Assembly (NCBI GenBank): GCA_965197405.1
Contig: OZ240206.1
Location: forward strand, 3,286,001-3,350,000
DNA: 64,000 bases
Source of the DNA: G965197405 sp965197405
Lineage (GTDB): Bacteria > Chloroflexota > Dehalococcoidia > Lucifugimonadales > JAGWBF01
Direction: 5' to 3'
Shown here: in pieces, positions 11,071-18,511 of the stretch
Numbering within the stretch: position 1 is the first letter of the stretch
Layout of the letters: each line of letters starts with the position of its first letter
The notes under the pieces: model-generated
Told to the model about the DNA's origin: nothing
What the model saw: the letters and a program-made list of their open reading frames with translations, nothing else
Databases searched by the model: none
Program-made: the position numbers and the translations under genes

Positions 11071-11172
11071 ATGCCTCGACAGCGCATCCACCACAGCAGA
11101 GTGACCTACCAGGTCCCCCAAGACTTCCCGGAGCGGCTGGAGCGGTTCAAGGAGGAGTCGGGGCTGTCGTGA
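11071..11172 (+). pseudogene. Small HTH gene truncated by the IS1380-type insertion
   Basis: The 33-codon ORF starts MPRQRIHHSRVTYQ and contains VPQDFPERLERFKEESGLS, where it stops. It matches the N-terminal half of two intact genes in this window: the 56979 gene (MPRKRVRRQRA...LEAFKEASGLAW) and the 56618 gene (VNRLIRLKEASGLTW). The match ends at the SGL(S/AW) residue, right where the IS1380-type left end begins (about 11173-11179), so the helix-turn-helix half is missing. No continuation of the HTH was recognised beyond the right end at 12626. It is most likely the 5' remnant of a third XRE-like regulator. Confidence 0.6.
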
Positions 11173-11178
11173 GGGCGT

Positions 11179-12626
11179 CGGGTCAGTGTCCTGAAGCGGC
11201 AAGAGGGTGCTCCTGTGAATCTGGGATAATGGTTTTGGAACAGCAAAGCCGACCCCAGAACAAGGAGCACCCAATAGATGCTACCACGCAACCATCCCGA
11301 TCGCATCCAAATCGCGTTTGACGACCCCCGCCTGGTGGCCAATGCTGGGCTGCTGCTCCCGGTGACCCTAGCCCAGCACCTGGGCCTGCGTGAAGTCGTC
11401 GACAGCCACGTCGACCTGGGAGACGCGCCGGGGCGGGCGAACCCGGGAGACAAGCTGCTGACCCTGGTGGCCTCGGCGCTGGCTGGGGGCGACTGCATTG
11501 ACGACGCCGACGTGTTGCGTAGGGGCGGGACAGCTGGCGCCATCGGCTGCGTAGTCAAGGCGCCATCCACCCTGGGAACTTTCCTGCGCAGCTTCCGGTG
11601 GGGCCACGTCCGCCAGTTGGATCGGGTGAGCCGGGAGCTGCTGTCCCGGGCCTGGGCCGCTGGTGCGGGACCCGGCGAAGGGCCGTTGACCATCGACCTA
11701 GACTCCACCATCTGCGAGACCTACGGACTGGCCAAGGAGGGGGCGTGTCACCATGGTTACACTGGCCAGCGGGGCTATCACCCGCTGCTGGCCATCGCCG
11801 CCGGCACTGGCGACGTGCTGATGTCTCGGCTGCGCGAGGGCCGGGCCAACACCGTTCGGGGCGCCGCCCACTTCCTGCGGGAGACCGTGAGCCGGGTGCG
11901 CCATGCTGAGGCTACAGGACAACTCACGGTGCGGGCCGACAGCGGCTTCTATGCCCACGCCCTGGTCGCCGCCTGCCGCGAGATGGATGTCCGCTTCTCC
12001 ATCACCATCCGCCAACACGCCCGCCTCAGGGAGTTGATTGAGGCGATTCCCGAGGAGGACTGGACGCCCGTCCCCTACTGGATGGACGGCGGCGCCGACG
12101 TGGCCGAGACCACCTACACTCCCTTCCAGGGTGAGCCCGCAGCCGCCCCAGTGCGGCTCATCGTCCGGCGGGTGAAGCCCACGCCCGGTTCCCAACTGGT
12201 CCTCTTCGCCAGCTACAGCTATCACGGCTTCATCACCGACCGGGACGGGGAAACCCTGGAACTGGAGGCCGACCATCGCCGCCACGCCGAGATCGAGAAT
12301 GCCATCCGAGACCTCAAGCACGGCGTCGGCCTCAACCATTTCCCCTCGGGCCGCTTCCCCGCCAACGGCGCCTGGCTGGCCGTCCAGGTGCTGGCCCATA
12401 ACCTGGCCCGCTGGACCGCGCGCATCGGTCTGGGCGAGGGGGTGGTGACCACCAAGACCCTCCGGCGGCGCTTCTTCTCCCTGGCCGGACGGCTCACCCG
12501 CTCGGCCCGCCGCCTCACTTTGCATCTGCCACAGGGCTGGCCTTGGAAAACCCAGTTCACTCGCGCCCTGGCTCGATTGCGAGCCCTGCCTTTGCCTGCC
12601 TGACGGCACCGACGGCGCCTGACCCG
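11179..12626 (+). mobile_element. IS1380-type insertion sequence
   Basis: Contains one DDE transposase gene. An 8-bp inverted match, CGGGTCAG at 11179-11186 and CTGACCCG at 12619-12626, lies at the likely ends; flanking similarity is weak and no target duplication was identified, so the ends are approximate. The leader before the transposase holds GGGTGCTCCT paired with AGGAGCACCC about 60 bp later (about 11205-11275), a stem that could sequester the transposase start. The element interrupts the small HTH gene at 11071. Confidence 0.6.
11278..12603 (+). CDS. IS1380-family DDE transposase
   Basis: The 441-residue protein is full length for the family. Catalytic candidates are D142 in IDLDSTICETYG, D221 in VRADSGFYAH and the glutamates E338/E340 in RRHAEIENAIRDLKHG; the last segment is the typical C-terminal signature (xxxIExxIRDLKxG). 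The ATG lies 3' of CAAGGAGCACCC. There are no internal stops, so it could still be active. It catalyses cut-and-paste transposition of its own element. Its insertion broke the upstream regulator stump at 11071. Confidence 0.88.
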   Translation: MLPRNHPDRIQIAFDDPRLVANAGLLLPVTLAQHLGLREVVDSHVDLGDAPGRANPGDKLLTLVASALAGGDCIDDADVLRRGGTAGAIGCVVKAPSTLGTFLRSFRWGHVRQLDRVSRELLSRAWAAGAGPGEGPLTIDLDSTICETYGLAKEGACHHGYTGQRGYHPLLAIAAGTGDVLMSRLREGRANTVRGAAHFLRETVSRVRHAEATGQLTVRADSGFYAHALVAACREMDVRFSITIRQHARLRELIEAIPEEDWTPVPYWMDGGADVAETTYTPFQGEPAAAPVRLIVRRVKPTPGSQLVLFASYSYHGFITDRDGETLELEADHRRHAEIENAIRDLKHGVGLNHFPSGRFPANGAWLAVQVLAHNLARWTARIGLGEGVVTTKTLRRRFFSLAGRLTRSARRLTLHLPQGWPWKTQFTRALARLRALPLPA

Positions 12627-13054
12627 TCCACCAGACTACCCAACCGCCCCACAGAGTCGCACCGGCCCGGTCCGCGATTGTCTTCCCCTGCATGCTGTCC
12701 CGCCGACCCCGCCCCAGCGCCGCTGCCAGGACCGCCATCGGCGCCCCCAACGACAACCAAAGGCCGCCACCGGCCCCATTTATCGGAATCGAGCGCGGAC
12801 CGTCGCGTCCCACGGCCCTCACCCCTTGTTCCAACCCCAAGGCCGCTCCGCGTCGGTGGACGTCGTTGGCGGCGGTCCCGTAGGGGGCCGAGGAAAGGCC
12901 AAGCCGCGAGGGGACGGCCCGGCGCGGCGTCCCGCCGGTGGAGACGGATTCGAGTCCGGGCCGCAGGCCGCAGCCTGCGCCATCGAGGGCCGCCGTCCGC
13001 GCAACGAGGGACCCGCCCGGTAGAGAGAACGCCAGGACATGCAGGAGGAGCGTC
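12627..13054. other. Intergenic stretch without a clear gene
   Basis: This 428-bp GC-rich stretch lies between the IS1380 right end and the TPR gene. Several long frames are open on both strands, but none has a convincing family match. One minus-strand stretch (about 12640-12790) reads WLSLGAPMAVLAAALG...QGKTIADRAGATL, which faintly resembles the C-terminus of RDD membrane proteins and may be a remnant. Confidence in that is low. Confidence 0.3.
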
Positions 13055-14206
13055 ATGAACGAGGAGCATGACGGGATGGACCAGGGGAATCCATCGGAAG
13101 AAGAGTACCAGAGGTTCCGCAGGATGATGGACGGCATGGGCCGCGAGGGCCTTCGCCGGATGGTCGAGCATCTGACGGAGAGGATCGAGGCGAACCCCCG
13201 CGACGCCGAAGCCCTGTCCGCGAGGGGGCTGGCGTACAGCGAGCTGGGGGAGCACCGCCAAGCCGTCGAGGACTACGGCAGGATCATCGCCCTGGACCCC
13301 AGCAACGCGGGAGCCCACCTCGGCAGGGCTCGCGCCTACTCCGCTATGGAGGAACACCGCCAGGCGGTGGAGGACTACGACGCCGCCATCCGCCTGGCCC
13401 CCGGCGACGCCGTGGCGCACTACAGCCGGGGGGCGTGCAAGGCGGAGCTGGGCGACCTGGCCGGAGCGATGAGCGACTTCGACGTGGCCGTCACCATGGC
13501 CCCCGGCGACGCCGACGCCCACTACAACCGGGGATTGACCCAGGTGGCGATGGGCAAGCGCCACCGGGCGGTGAAGGACCTGAGCAGGGCCATAGATTTG
13601 AATCCCAAACTCGCCGACGCCCACTACCACAGGGGCATGGCATACCGCGACATGGGCCGGATGGACAGGGCGCTGAGGGACTTCGGCGCCGCCATCGGGC
13701 TCGAAGAGAGGTACGGCCTCGCCTTCTACGCCAGGGGGATCACCAACGTCAACCTGGGAGCGCACGAGGCCGCGCTGGGCGACTTCGACGCCGTGCTGGG
13801 GCTCGACCCCGACAACGCCTCTGCGCTCCGGGGCAGGGGAGTCGCCCTGGGCAACCTGGGCCGCTACGACGAGGCGGTCGGGGACTTCGACCGGTCCCTG
13901 GAGCTGGACCCCGGCAACGCCGAGGCCCTCGCGGCCCGGGGGCTGGCCCACGCCAGCCTGGAGCGGCACGAGCTGGCCATAGAGGACTACAGCAGGATCC
14001 TGGACATCGACCCCCGGAACAGGGACGTCCTCTACAGCCGGGGGATCGCCCGCATGTACGCGGCCCGGTTCGAGAGCGCCATCGAGGACTTCGAGGCCAT
14101 CCTCGGCATCGAGCCGGGGCACGCCGCGGCGCGGGGGGCGAGGGAGTTGGCCCGCGAGGCGCTGGAGATGCAGGGAGGCGCGGGCCAGGGGCAGGCGGCG
14201 CGGTAG
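13055..14206 (+). CDS. Tetratricopeptide repeat protein
   Basis: The 383-residue protein begins at ATG 13055, behind a strong AGGAGGAG Shine-Dalgarno at 13043-13050; the upstream in-frame ATG at 12938 lacks one. After a short acidic N-terminus (MNEEHDGMDQ) it is built almost entirely of about nine consecutive 34-residue TPR units of the form A-x-x-x-R-G-x-A-x-x-x-L-G-x-x-x-x-A-(V/I)-x-D-(Y/F). No signal peptide, membrane segment or catalytic domain is seen, so a cytoplasmic scaffold for protein-protein contacts is likely; the partner is unknown. It stands alone between two IS elements. A hairpin at 14243-14267 may end its transcript. Confidence 0.88.
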   Translation: MNEEHDGMDQGNPSEEEYQRFRRMMDGMGREGLRRMVEHLTERIEANPRDAEALSARGLAYSELGEHRQAVEDYGRIIALDPSNAGAHLGRARAYSAMEEHRQAVEDYDAAIRLAPGDAVAHYSRGACKAELGDLAGAMSDFDVAVTMAPGDADAHYNRGLTQVAMGKRHRAVKDLSRAIDLNPKLADAHYHRGMAYRDMGRMDRALRDFGAAIGLEERYGLAFYARGITNVNLGAHEAALGDFDAVLGLDPDNASALRGRGVALGNLGRYDEAVGDFDRSLELDPGNAEALAARGLAHASLERHELAIEDYSRILDIDPRNRDVLYSRGIARMYAARFESAIEDFEAILGIEPGHAAARGARELAREALEMQGGAGQGQAAR

Positions 14207-14228
14207 CGCCGCCGCGCGGACGTGACTT

Positions 14229-15965
14229 CTAGGTGAGGCTCCCCCTGCCTCTGTTTCGGAGGCAGGGAAGCCGGGCGATGATTTCGGGCAACAAAAAAGG
14301 GCGGCATACATGGGAAGCCGGGGGAGGCCGCTGCCGCATCGACGACGGCCTCCCCCCAGAGTGACGAGCCTGTCCCACAAACCGGATGCAGCGAGGATGG
14401 TTGGGGGAAGGTGTAGGGTGCCGGGCTGAAAATCTGGTGGTGAACGAGGCGCGGCGACGAGCGGCGCGGCAGCGGTTGCTCGGGGCGGGAGAAACGCGGG
14501 TAGCGTATCCCTTGGAACGCTGCGCTTTAGGCCGCCGTCCCCGCTTCTGGAGCCGGTAGAGGCTGGCCAGGTTGAAGGCGGTGGCCAAGAGCGTCCATTC
14601 GGCCCGTACTCCGGCCAGCCCCCGCAGCAGGAACCGCCTGGCCCCGTGGCATTCCTTCAGAATCCCGAACACCGGCTCGACCAGTTGCTTGCGCAACCGG
14701 TACCGGGCTTTCGCTGCTCCGGTGGCCATCAGTTCCCGGTGGCGGCGCAACCAGAGTTCGTGCTCGCTCACCTTGATCGACCGCCCCTGCCGGTCCTTGG
14801 TGCATTCCCCAAAGGCCGGGCAGGACCGGCAGACCGCCCTTGGCGCCCGGTAACGGCGTACCCCGTAGCCGGTCCGGTGCTTCAACGATTCCACAAACTC
14901 CAGCCTCGCCCCTAGGGGGCACTGGTAGGTGTCGGTCTCAGCTTGGTGAATGAATTGCTCCTTATGGTAAGGAGCCAGCCGCTGACCACTATCGGCTCCG
15001 GGCATGAGAACTTGGTGGCCGCCGCTCTCGCAGGCCAACAGGTTCGCCCCCGAATGGTAGCCGGCGTCGGCCAAGGTTACGGTCTCAAGTCCCTTGGTGT
15101 TCCCAGCCGATTCCTCGATCATCGGTAGCAGCCAAGGGTGGTCGTCGGTACTGGAACTGATTCCCACTGCCGTGATGAGCATCCCTGACGCTCCCTCCGG
15201 GGTCTCCGGTTCCCCCAAGGGCGCCGCTACCGCTTGCGCGTTGTAGCCGGTGATGAAACCGTTTCTGGTCCGTAACAAGCCCGCGTCCGGGTCGGTGAGG
15301 TTCGCCCGGCTGGCTCCTTCACCAGCTTCAACCAGCTTCAGGGCCTCTTGCACCTTCCGGCGGAGTTCTTGAGCGTCGGCCAACTCTTGGGGCAGGCTGG
15401 GCGCCGCCGGCTCATCACTCTGGGCGTTGCCAGCTTCCAACCGGCGGATGGATTCCTCCACTCCCTTCAGCAACCTCCTAAGCCCCTTGGCGTCCAGGGT
15501 GCGGTCCTTGGAGGCGTTGCCCGAGATTCGCGTCCCGTCCACCGCCTGCAACACCAAGTTCACCAGCCCCGCCTCTACCGCCGTCTTTACCGTCCGCCGG
15601 AACAGCCCCCGCATCTTCTCCCGGTGTTCGCAGTAAAACCGCCACAGGGTGTTGTGGTCGGGACGCTGATTCCCGCTCAACCACATGTAGGGCAACTGCT
15701 CCCGGCAGGCCGTCTCCAGCTTGCGGGTGGAGCGCACTCCGGTCATGAAGCCGTAGAGCCAGACCCCAAGGAGCATCCGGGGGTGGTAGGCCGCCGCCCC
15801 ACGCTCCTCTCCCTGTGGGCTGACCCCCAACTCCTCCCAGCCGGACCTATCGATGCTGTCGACGAAGACGGCAACGAAACGGGCCCCATGATCCTCGGGC
15901 AGCATATCATCCAAAGTTGGCGGCAACAGCCAAGCCTGTTCCCGGCTGAACTCTCGAAGCGGCAT
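14229..15965 (-). CDS. IS1182-family transposase reading out of the element end
   Basis: Start ATG at 15965, preceded by GGGAGGGAGTG. The N-terminus MPLREFSREQAWLLPPTLDDMLPEDH and the HPRMLLGVWLYGF region are typical of the family. DDE candidates are D in LQAVDGTRISGNASKD, D in TLADAGYHSG and E in LVEPVFGILKECHGARRFLLRGL. A cysteine cluster CRSCPAFGEC is also typical. The recognisable transposase ends near NLASLYRLQKRG; the frame then runs on for about 100 codons, through the terminal repeat and into flanking DNA, before a stop at 14229. The native stop therefore seems to be lost or shifted. Confidence 0.82.
   Translation of the reverse strand: MPLREFSREQAWLLPPTLDDMLPEDHGARFVAVFVDSIDRSGWEELGVSPQGEERGAAAYHPRMLLGVWLYGFMTGVRSTRKLETACREQLPYMWLSGNQRPDHNTLWRFYCEHREKMRGLFRRTVKTAVEAGLVNLVLQAVDGTRISGNASKDRTLDAKGLRRLLKGVEESIRRLEAGNAQSDEPAAPSLPQELADAQELRRKVQEALKLVEAGEGASRANLTDPDAGLLRTRNGFITGYNAQAVAAPLGEPETPEGASGMLITAVGISSSTDDHPWLLPMIEESAGNTKGLETVTLADAGYHSGANLLACESGGHQVLMPGADSGQRLAPYHKEQFIHQAETDTYQCPLGARLEFVESLKHRTGYGVRRYRAPRAVCRSCPAFGECTKDRQGRSIKVSEHELWLRRHRELMATGAAKARYRLRKQLVEPVFGILKECHGARRFLLRGLAGVRAEWTLLATAFNLASLYRLQKRGRRPKAQRSKGYATRVSPAPSNRCRAARRRASFTTRFSARHPTPSPNHPRCIRFVGQARHSGGRPSSMRQRPPPASHVCRPFLLPEIIARLPCLRNRGRGSLT
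14243..14267 (+). terminator. Hairpin 3' of the TPR gene
   Basis: CCCTGCCTC and GAGGCAGGG form a 9-bp stem with a 7-base loop, 36 bp after the TPR stop codon. No U-tract follows, so it may be a REP-type palindrome rather than an intrinsic terminator. A related CCTGCCT/AGGCAGG stem is at 36550-36586. Confidence 0.45.
14285..14360 (-). terminator. Copy 2 of dispersed GGGGAGGCC hairpin element
   Basis: GGGGGAGGCCG pairs with CGGCCTCCCCCC (hairpin 14320-14357). On the minus strand it is followed by CATGTATG, a GC-rich spacer and a T6 tract, matching copy 1. Comparison with the second regulatory module, where the same element directly follows the four-HTH gene (38366-38440), indicates that it was the terminator of the four-HTH gene now at 16136-17248 before an IS1182-type element landed between them. 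Confidence 0.6.
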
Positions 15966-16091
15966 CACTCCCTCCCGGCACCGGCGTACCTTGCGTCCAC
16001 CAATAATCTACTCCTCATTACCCCTCATGTCTCCGCTGCCAAGCCCATGCCTTCATCATTTCAGCCGCAAAGGGAATTATGAGACAGGCTC
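14366..16091 (-). mobile_element. IS1182-type insertion sequence with TGAC target duplication
   Basis: The terminal inverted repeats are GAGCCTGTCCCA (14366-14377) and TGAGACAGGCTC (16080-16091). TGAC occurs immediately outside both ends (14362-14365 and 16092-16095), a clean 4-bp target duplication. The element is 1,726 bp and carries one transposase gene on the minus strand. It separates the four-HTH gene at 16136 from its 3' hairpin at 14320-14357. Confidence 0.85.
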
Positions 16092-16135
16092 TGACGGGCC
16101 CGGCGCAGTACCGCCGGGCCGTCGCCCACGCCTCG

Positions 16136-17248
16136 CTAGGCGGCTGCCATCTCCGGCTGCTTCAGCATGGCGAAGTAGCCGGGCATCAGGACGGGCGTCA
16201 TCGACAACCGGCCCATGCCGTCGTACCCGGCGCGGTAGGCGTACTCCGCCTTCGCGCCCCAGGGTACCCGGCCGCCGACCCGGACGGCGGGGCCGCCGAG
16301 CCTGCCGCGGCGCCCCGGCCCACCGGCGCCGTGCACCACCATCCCGCTCCGCTCGCCCTTCCGCCAGCCCAGCACTTTCACCTCGGCGGGCATGACCCGC
16401 TCCTCCGACTTCGCGCGCCGGAACAGCACGGCGTGCAGCCTCTTCAGCACGCCCGCCGACGGTGTGGACTTGCCGTTCATGATCTGGGAGAGGTACGAGG
16501 AGCTGATGCCCGCTCGCCGTGCGACCTCGTTCTGGCTGAACCCGTGAGCGTCCATGCGGTCCCACACGGCCTTCGTGTCGACGCAGGCAGGCTGCGCTGA
16601 CGCGACCGTCGCCTCGGCCTCCAGCGCCGCCTCGACCAGCGCCTGGACCCTCACGCCCATGCCCCTGCGGCCGCGGGACACCTCCGACATGTAGCTGGCG
16701 GACACCCCGACCCGCTCGGCCAGCTCCCGCATGGTCATGCCCAGGGCGCGGGCGCGCTCCCGGACGTAGCTGCTCTGCCCGCTCACCACGCTCGCCGGGC
16801 GGTTGGCGCACTGCGCGGGCGCGATCTTCGCCGGGGCCTTGAGCGCCGACTCGATCCGGGTCTGGACCTTGACGCCCATGTGCTTGCGGCCACGGGCCAC
16901 CTCCGACATGTATCCGTAGGACACCCCGGCGCGGTCGGCCAGGTCCCGCATGGTCATTCCCATCTCGCGGGCGCGCTCCCGGATGAAGCTGCTCTCGCCG
17001 GTCACGACGCCGCCCTGGCGGTAGACGGTCCCCTGGCCGGGGACCTCTCCCAGGACCGCAGCGACCTTCTGGCGCATCTTGGGAGTCCACGGCCTGCCCC
17101 CGTTCGCAAACTGCGACAGGTATCCCGCACTCACGCCCATCAGGGCCGCGAGCTCCTTCATGGTGACCCCCCACCGCCTCGCAGCAGCCCTCAGCTCGGT
17201 CTCCGCCGTCCTCGTCGTCGTTCCGGTTGCCATCGTTGCCGTCGTCAT
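16136..17248 (-). CDS. Four-HTH (XRE-like) tandem DNA-binding protein, copy 1
   Basis: The 370-residue protein starts at ATG 17248, behind GAAGGAGG with an 8-base spacer. It contains four Cro/C1-type helix-turn-helix units in tandem: residues about 20-65 (TMKELAALMGVSAGYLSQFANG), 87-140 (TMRDLADRAGVSYGYMSEVARG), 155-210 (TMRELAERVGVSASYMSEVSRG) and 222-275 (SQNEVARRAGISSSYLSQIMNG). A unique C-terminal part (about 285-370) ends GYFAMLKQPEMAAA. No catalytic domain is visible. Close paralogue at 38513-39634. Four tandem XRE units in one chain is unusual and suggests binding to repeated or long palindromic DNA. A hairpin in the leader (17313-17342) may attenuate it. Probable regulator of the mobile element. 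Confidence 0.85.
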   Translation of the reverse strand: MTTATMATGTTTRTAETELRAAARRWGVTMKELAALMGVSAGYLSQFANGGRPWTPKMRQKVAAVLGEVPGQGTVYRQGGVVTGESSFIRERAREMGMTMRDLADRAGVSYGYMSEVARGRKHMGVKVQTRIESALKAPAKIAPAQCANRPASVVSGQSSYVRERARALGMTMRELAERVGVSASYMSEVSRGRRGMGVRVQALVEAALEAEATVASAQPACVDTKAVWDRMDAHGFSQNEVARRAGISSSYLSQIMNGKSTPSAGVLKRLHAVLFRRAKSEERVMPAEVKVLGWRKGERSGMVVHGAGGPGRRGRLGGPAVRVGGRVPWGAKAEYAYRAGYDGMGRLSMTPVLMPGYFAMLKQPEMAAA

Positions 17249-17302
17249 CGGTCCGTCCTCCTTCTGTTGTGTTGTGTTGCCTCTGGCCTGCGCCCGCTTG
17301 CG

Positions 17303-17342
17303 GGCAAAGAAGAAGGGCCGTCCCCGGATGGGAACGGCCCTT
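17303..17342 (-). promoter_or_regulatory. Leader hairpin with T-rich tail upstream of four-HTH gene
   Basis: AAGGGCCGT (17313-17321) pairs perfectly with ACGGCCCTT (17334-17342). On the minus strand the stem is followed by TCTTCTTTGC and then by the Shine-Dalgarno and ATG of the gene starting at 17248. It looks like an intrinsic terminator placed in a leader, i.e. an attenuator. Similar hairpins precede the genes at 39634 and 40567. Confidence 0.6.
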
Positions 17343-17608
17343 GTGAGTTGGGATGTGCTGCGACAGGGCCGCAGCGGTCAGCGACCGAGCGGCAGCCCGC
17401 CGAGGCTCAGAGCGAAGACCTCAGAACCGCCGCAAAGCCTGCTGCCCGTGCCGGACGTGCATAGCCGCCTCCTTTCTGTTGTTGACCCGCGCGGCATCCA
17501 CGGCGCGAGTCTTCGGTGATGGGGTTGACGCTGGACGCACTCCGCCCACGGTCGGATGCCGGACGCGGGAGACGGAGTGGGGGTGAAAGAAGACGCAGCT
17601 CGCCCCAG

Positions 17609-17634
17609 AGCCTGCCCCGTACTTGATACGGGGG
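17609..17634 (+). repeat. REP-like palindrome, copy 1
   Basis: AGCCTG precedes CCCCGTACTTGATACGGGG, a CCCCGTA/TACGGGG stem with a 5-base loop. Further copies on the same strand lie at 41426-41451, 41466-41490 and, inside the IS630 transposase gene, 42458-42482. Confidence 0.75.
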
Positions 17635-17662
17635 TGATTCGTTGGGGAATCGACTCCGGGGG

Positions 17663-17970
17663 AGTTGCTACGAGGGGAGCGGCCGGCCTACGGTTCAGAC
17701 GCAGGTCAGCGCATGGGAGAAAGACGCAGATTGCCCAGGGTGCAGAACGTCATGGGGAAGCTGCTATGAGGGGAGCGGCCGGCCTACGACTCAGACGCAG
17801 GTCGGCGCATGGGAGAAAGACGCAGCTTGCCCAGGATGCGTAGCGTGCAGGTTGGGGAGAAGCTGCGAGACGTGAAGCGGCCAGCCTGCTTGCAACGGCA
17901 GACCGGCGCGTGTCGAAGGTGCGGCCCGGCTGCGTGTCAGCCATGCCGCGGGCATGAGGAGCCGGTCGGA
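17663..17970. repeat. Three degenerate ~100-bp tandem repeats
   Basis: Units start at about 17663, 17759 and 17861 (offsets 96 and 102). Units 1 and 2 share AGGGGAGCGGCCGGCCTACG, TCAGACGCAGGTC and CGCATGGGAGAAAGACGCAG almost exactly; unit 3 is more diverged (GAAGCGGCCAGCCTGC). They lie between the four-HTH and HTH/coil genes. No frame across all three gives a recognisable protein. Confidence 0.75.
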
Positions 17971-18045
17971 CGCAAGACGCACTCCGACCAGCTTGCTGAG
18001 GACAAGGCGCAGAGCGCGCTTCGTCCCGTGCGTCAGGCGGATGAG

Positions 18046-18215
18046 GCGATCAACCCCGAACCGCCAGACCAGTGCCCAACGAGTGAAGCGATCAACTCCG
18101 ACCGCCAGGCGGGTGTCCAGTGACGGAAGCGATCAACTCCAATCGCCGGACTGGGTGTCCAGCGGGAGAAGGGCTTATCACTCCGACCGCCGGACTGGAC
18201 CGAGGACGAAGGACC
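18046..18215. repeat. Four ~42-bp degenerate repeats (GCGATCAACTCCGACCGCC)
   Basis: Units begin at 18046, 18088, 18129 and 18173 (period 41-44 bp). Consensus: GCGATCAACTCC, then RAYCGCCRGRC, then GGTGTCCAG and a variable tail. A weaker GCGTCAACTCCG follows at about 18218. The spacing is too irregular and the units too diverged for a CRISPR array, and no cas gene is near. Binding-site array or repetitive transcript are both possible. Confidence 0.7.
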
Positions 18216-18351
18216 AGCGTCAACTCCGTCGTATCAGCCCGCGCTGGTTGCGAAGGACCAACGTCAAACTCCGCATTGCCAGCATTCCCTCGTGGGCGAC
18301 CGGGGGAGAGCGAATCATCCTCCGGTTGGACCCGTGCAACAGGGATCACGC

Positions 18352-18418
18352 ACCCAGGTTTCTATGGTCGGAAACCTTGGAAAAAGCCTAACAGCACAGT
18401 CATTATCAACGGCCCGAG
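18352..18418 (-). terminator. Conserved hairpin element 3' of HTH/coil gene, copy 1
   Basis: AGGTTTC (18356-18362) pairs with GAAACCT (18371-18377), followed by TGGAAAAAGCCT, a TTAT stretch and CGGCCCG. The same order of motifs is at 41664-41730, also 3' of the paralogous HTH/coil gene. A shared terminator or small structured RNA of the duplicated module is likely. Confidence 0.55.
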
Positions 18419-18511
18419 ACCCGCAAAAGAGGGCCTGCGGCCCCCCTTTCGCAAACCGCCGCCAAATCGTTCACTAAAGTTGCCTGCAAAGCCGCCGCAG
18501 GCCCGGCCCGG

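Noticed and set aside
12640..12830. Minus-strand stretch resembling the end of an RDD membrane protein
   Set aside because: Only a short, weak resemblance (DSMQGKTIADRAGATL) with no start or upstream domain; mentioned in the gap entry only.
18046..18215. Possible CRISPR array
   Set aside because: Repeats vary by many bases, period drifts 41-44 bp, there are no distinct spacers and no cas gene in the window.
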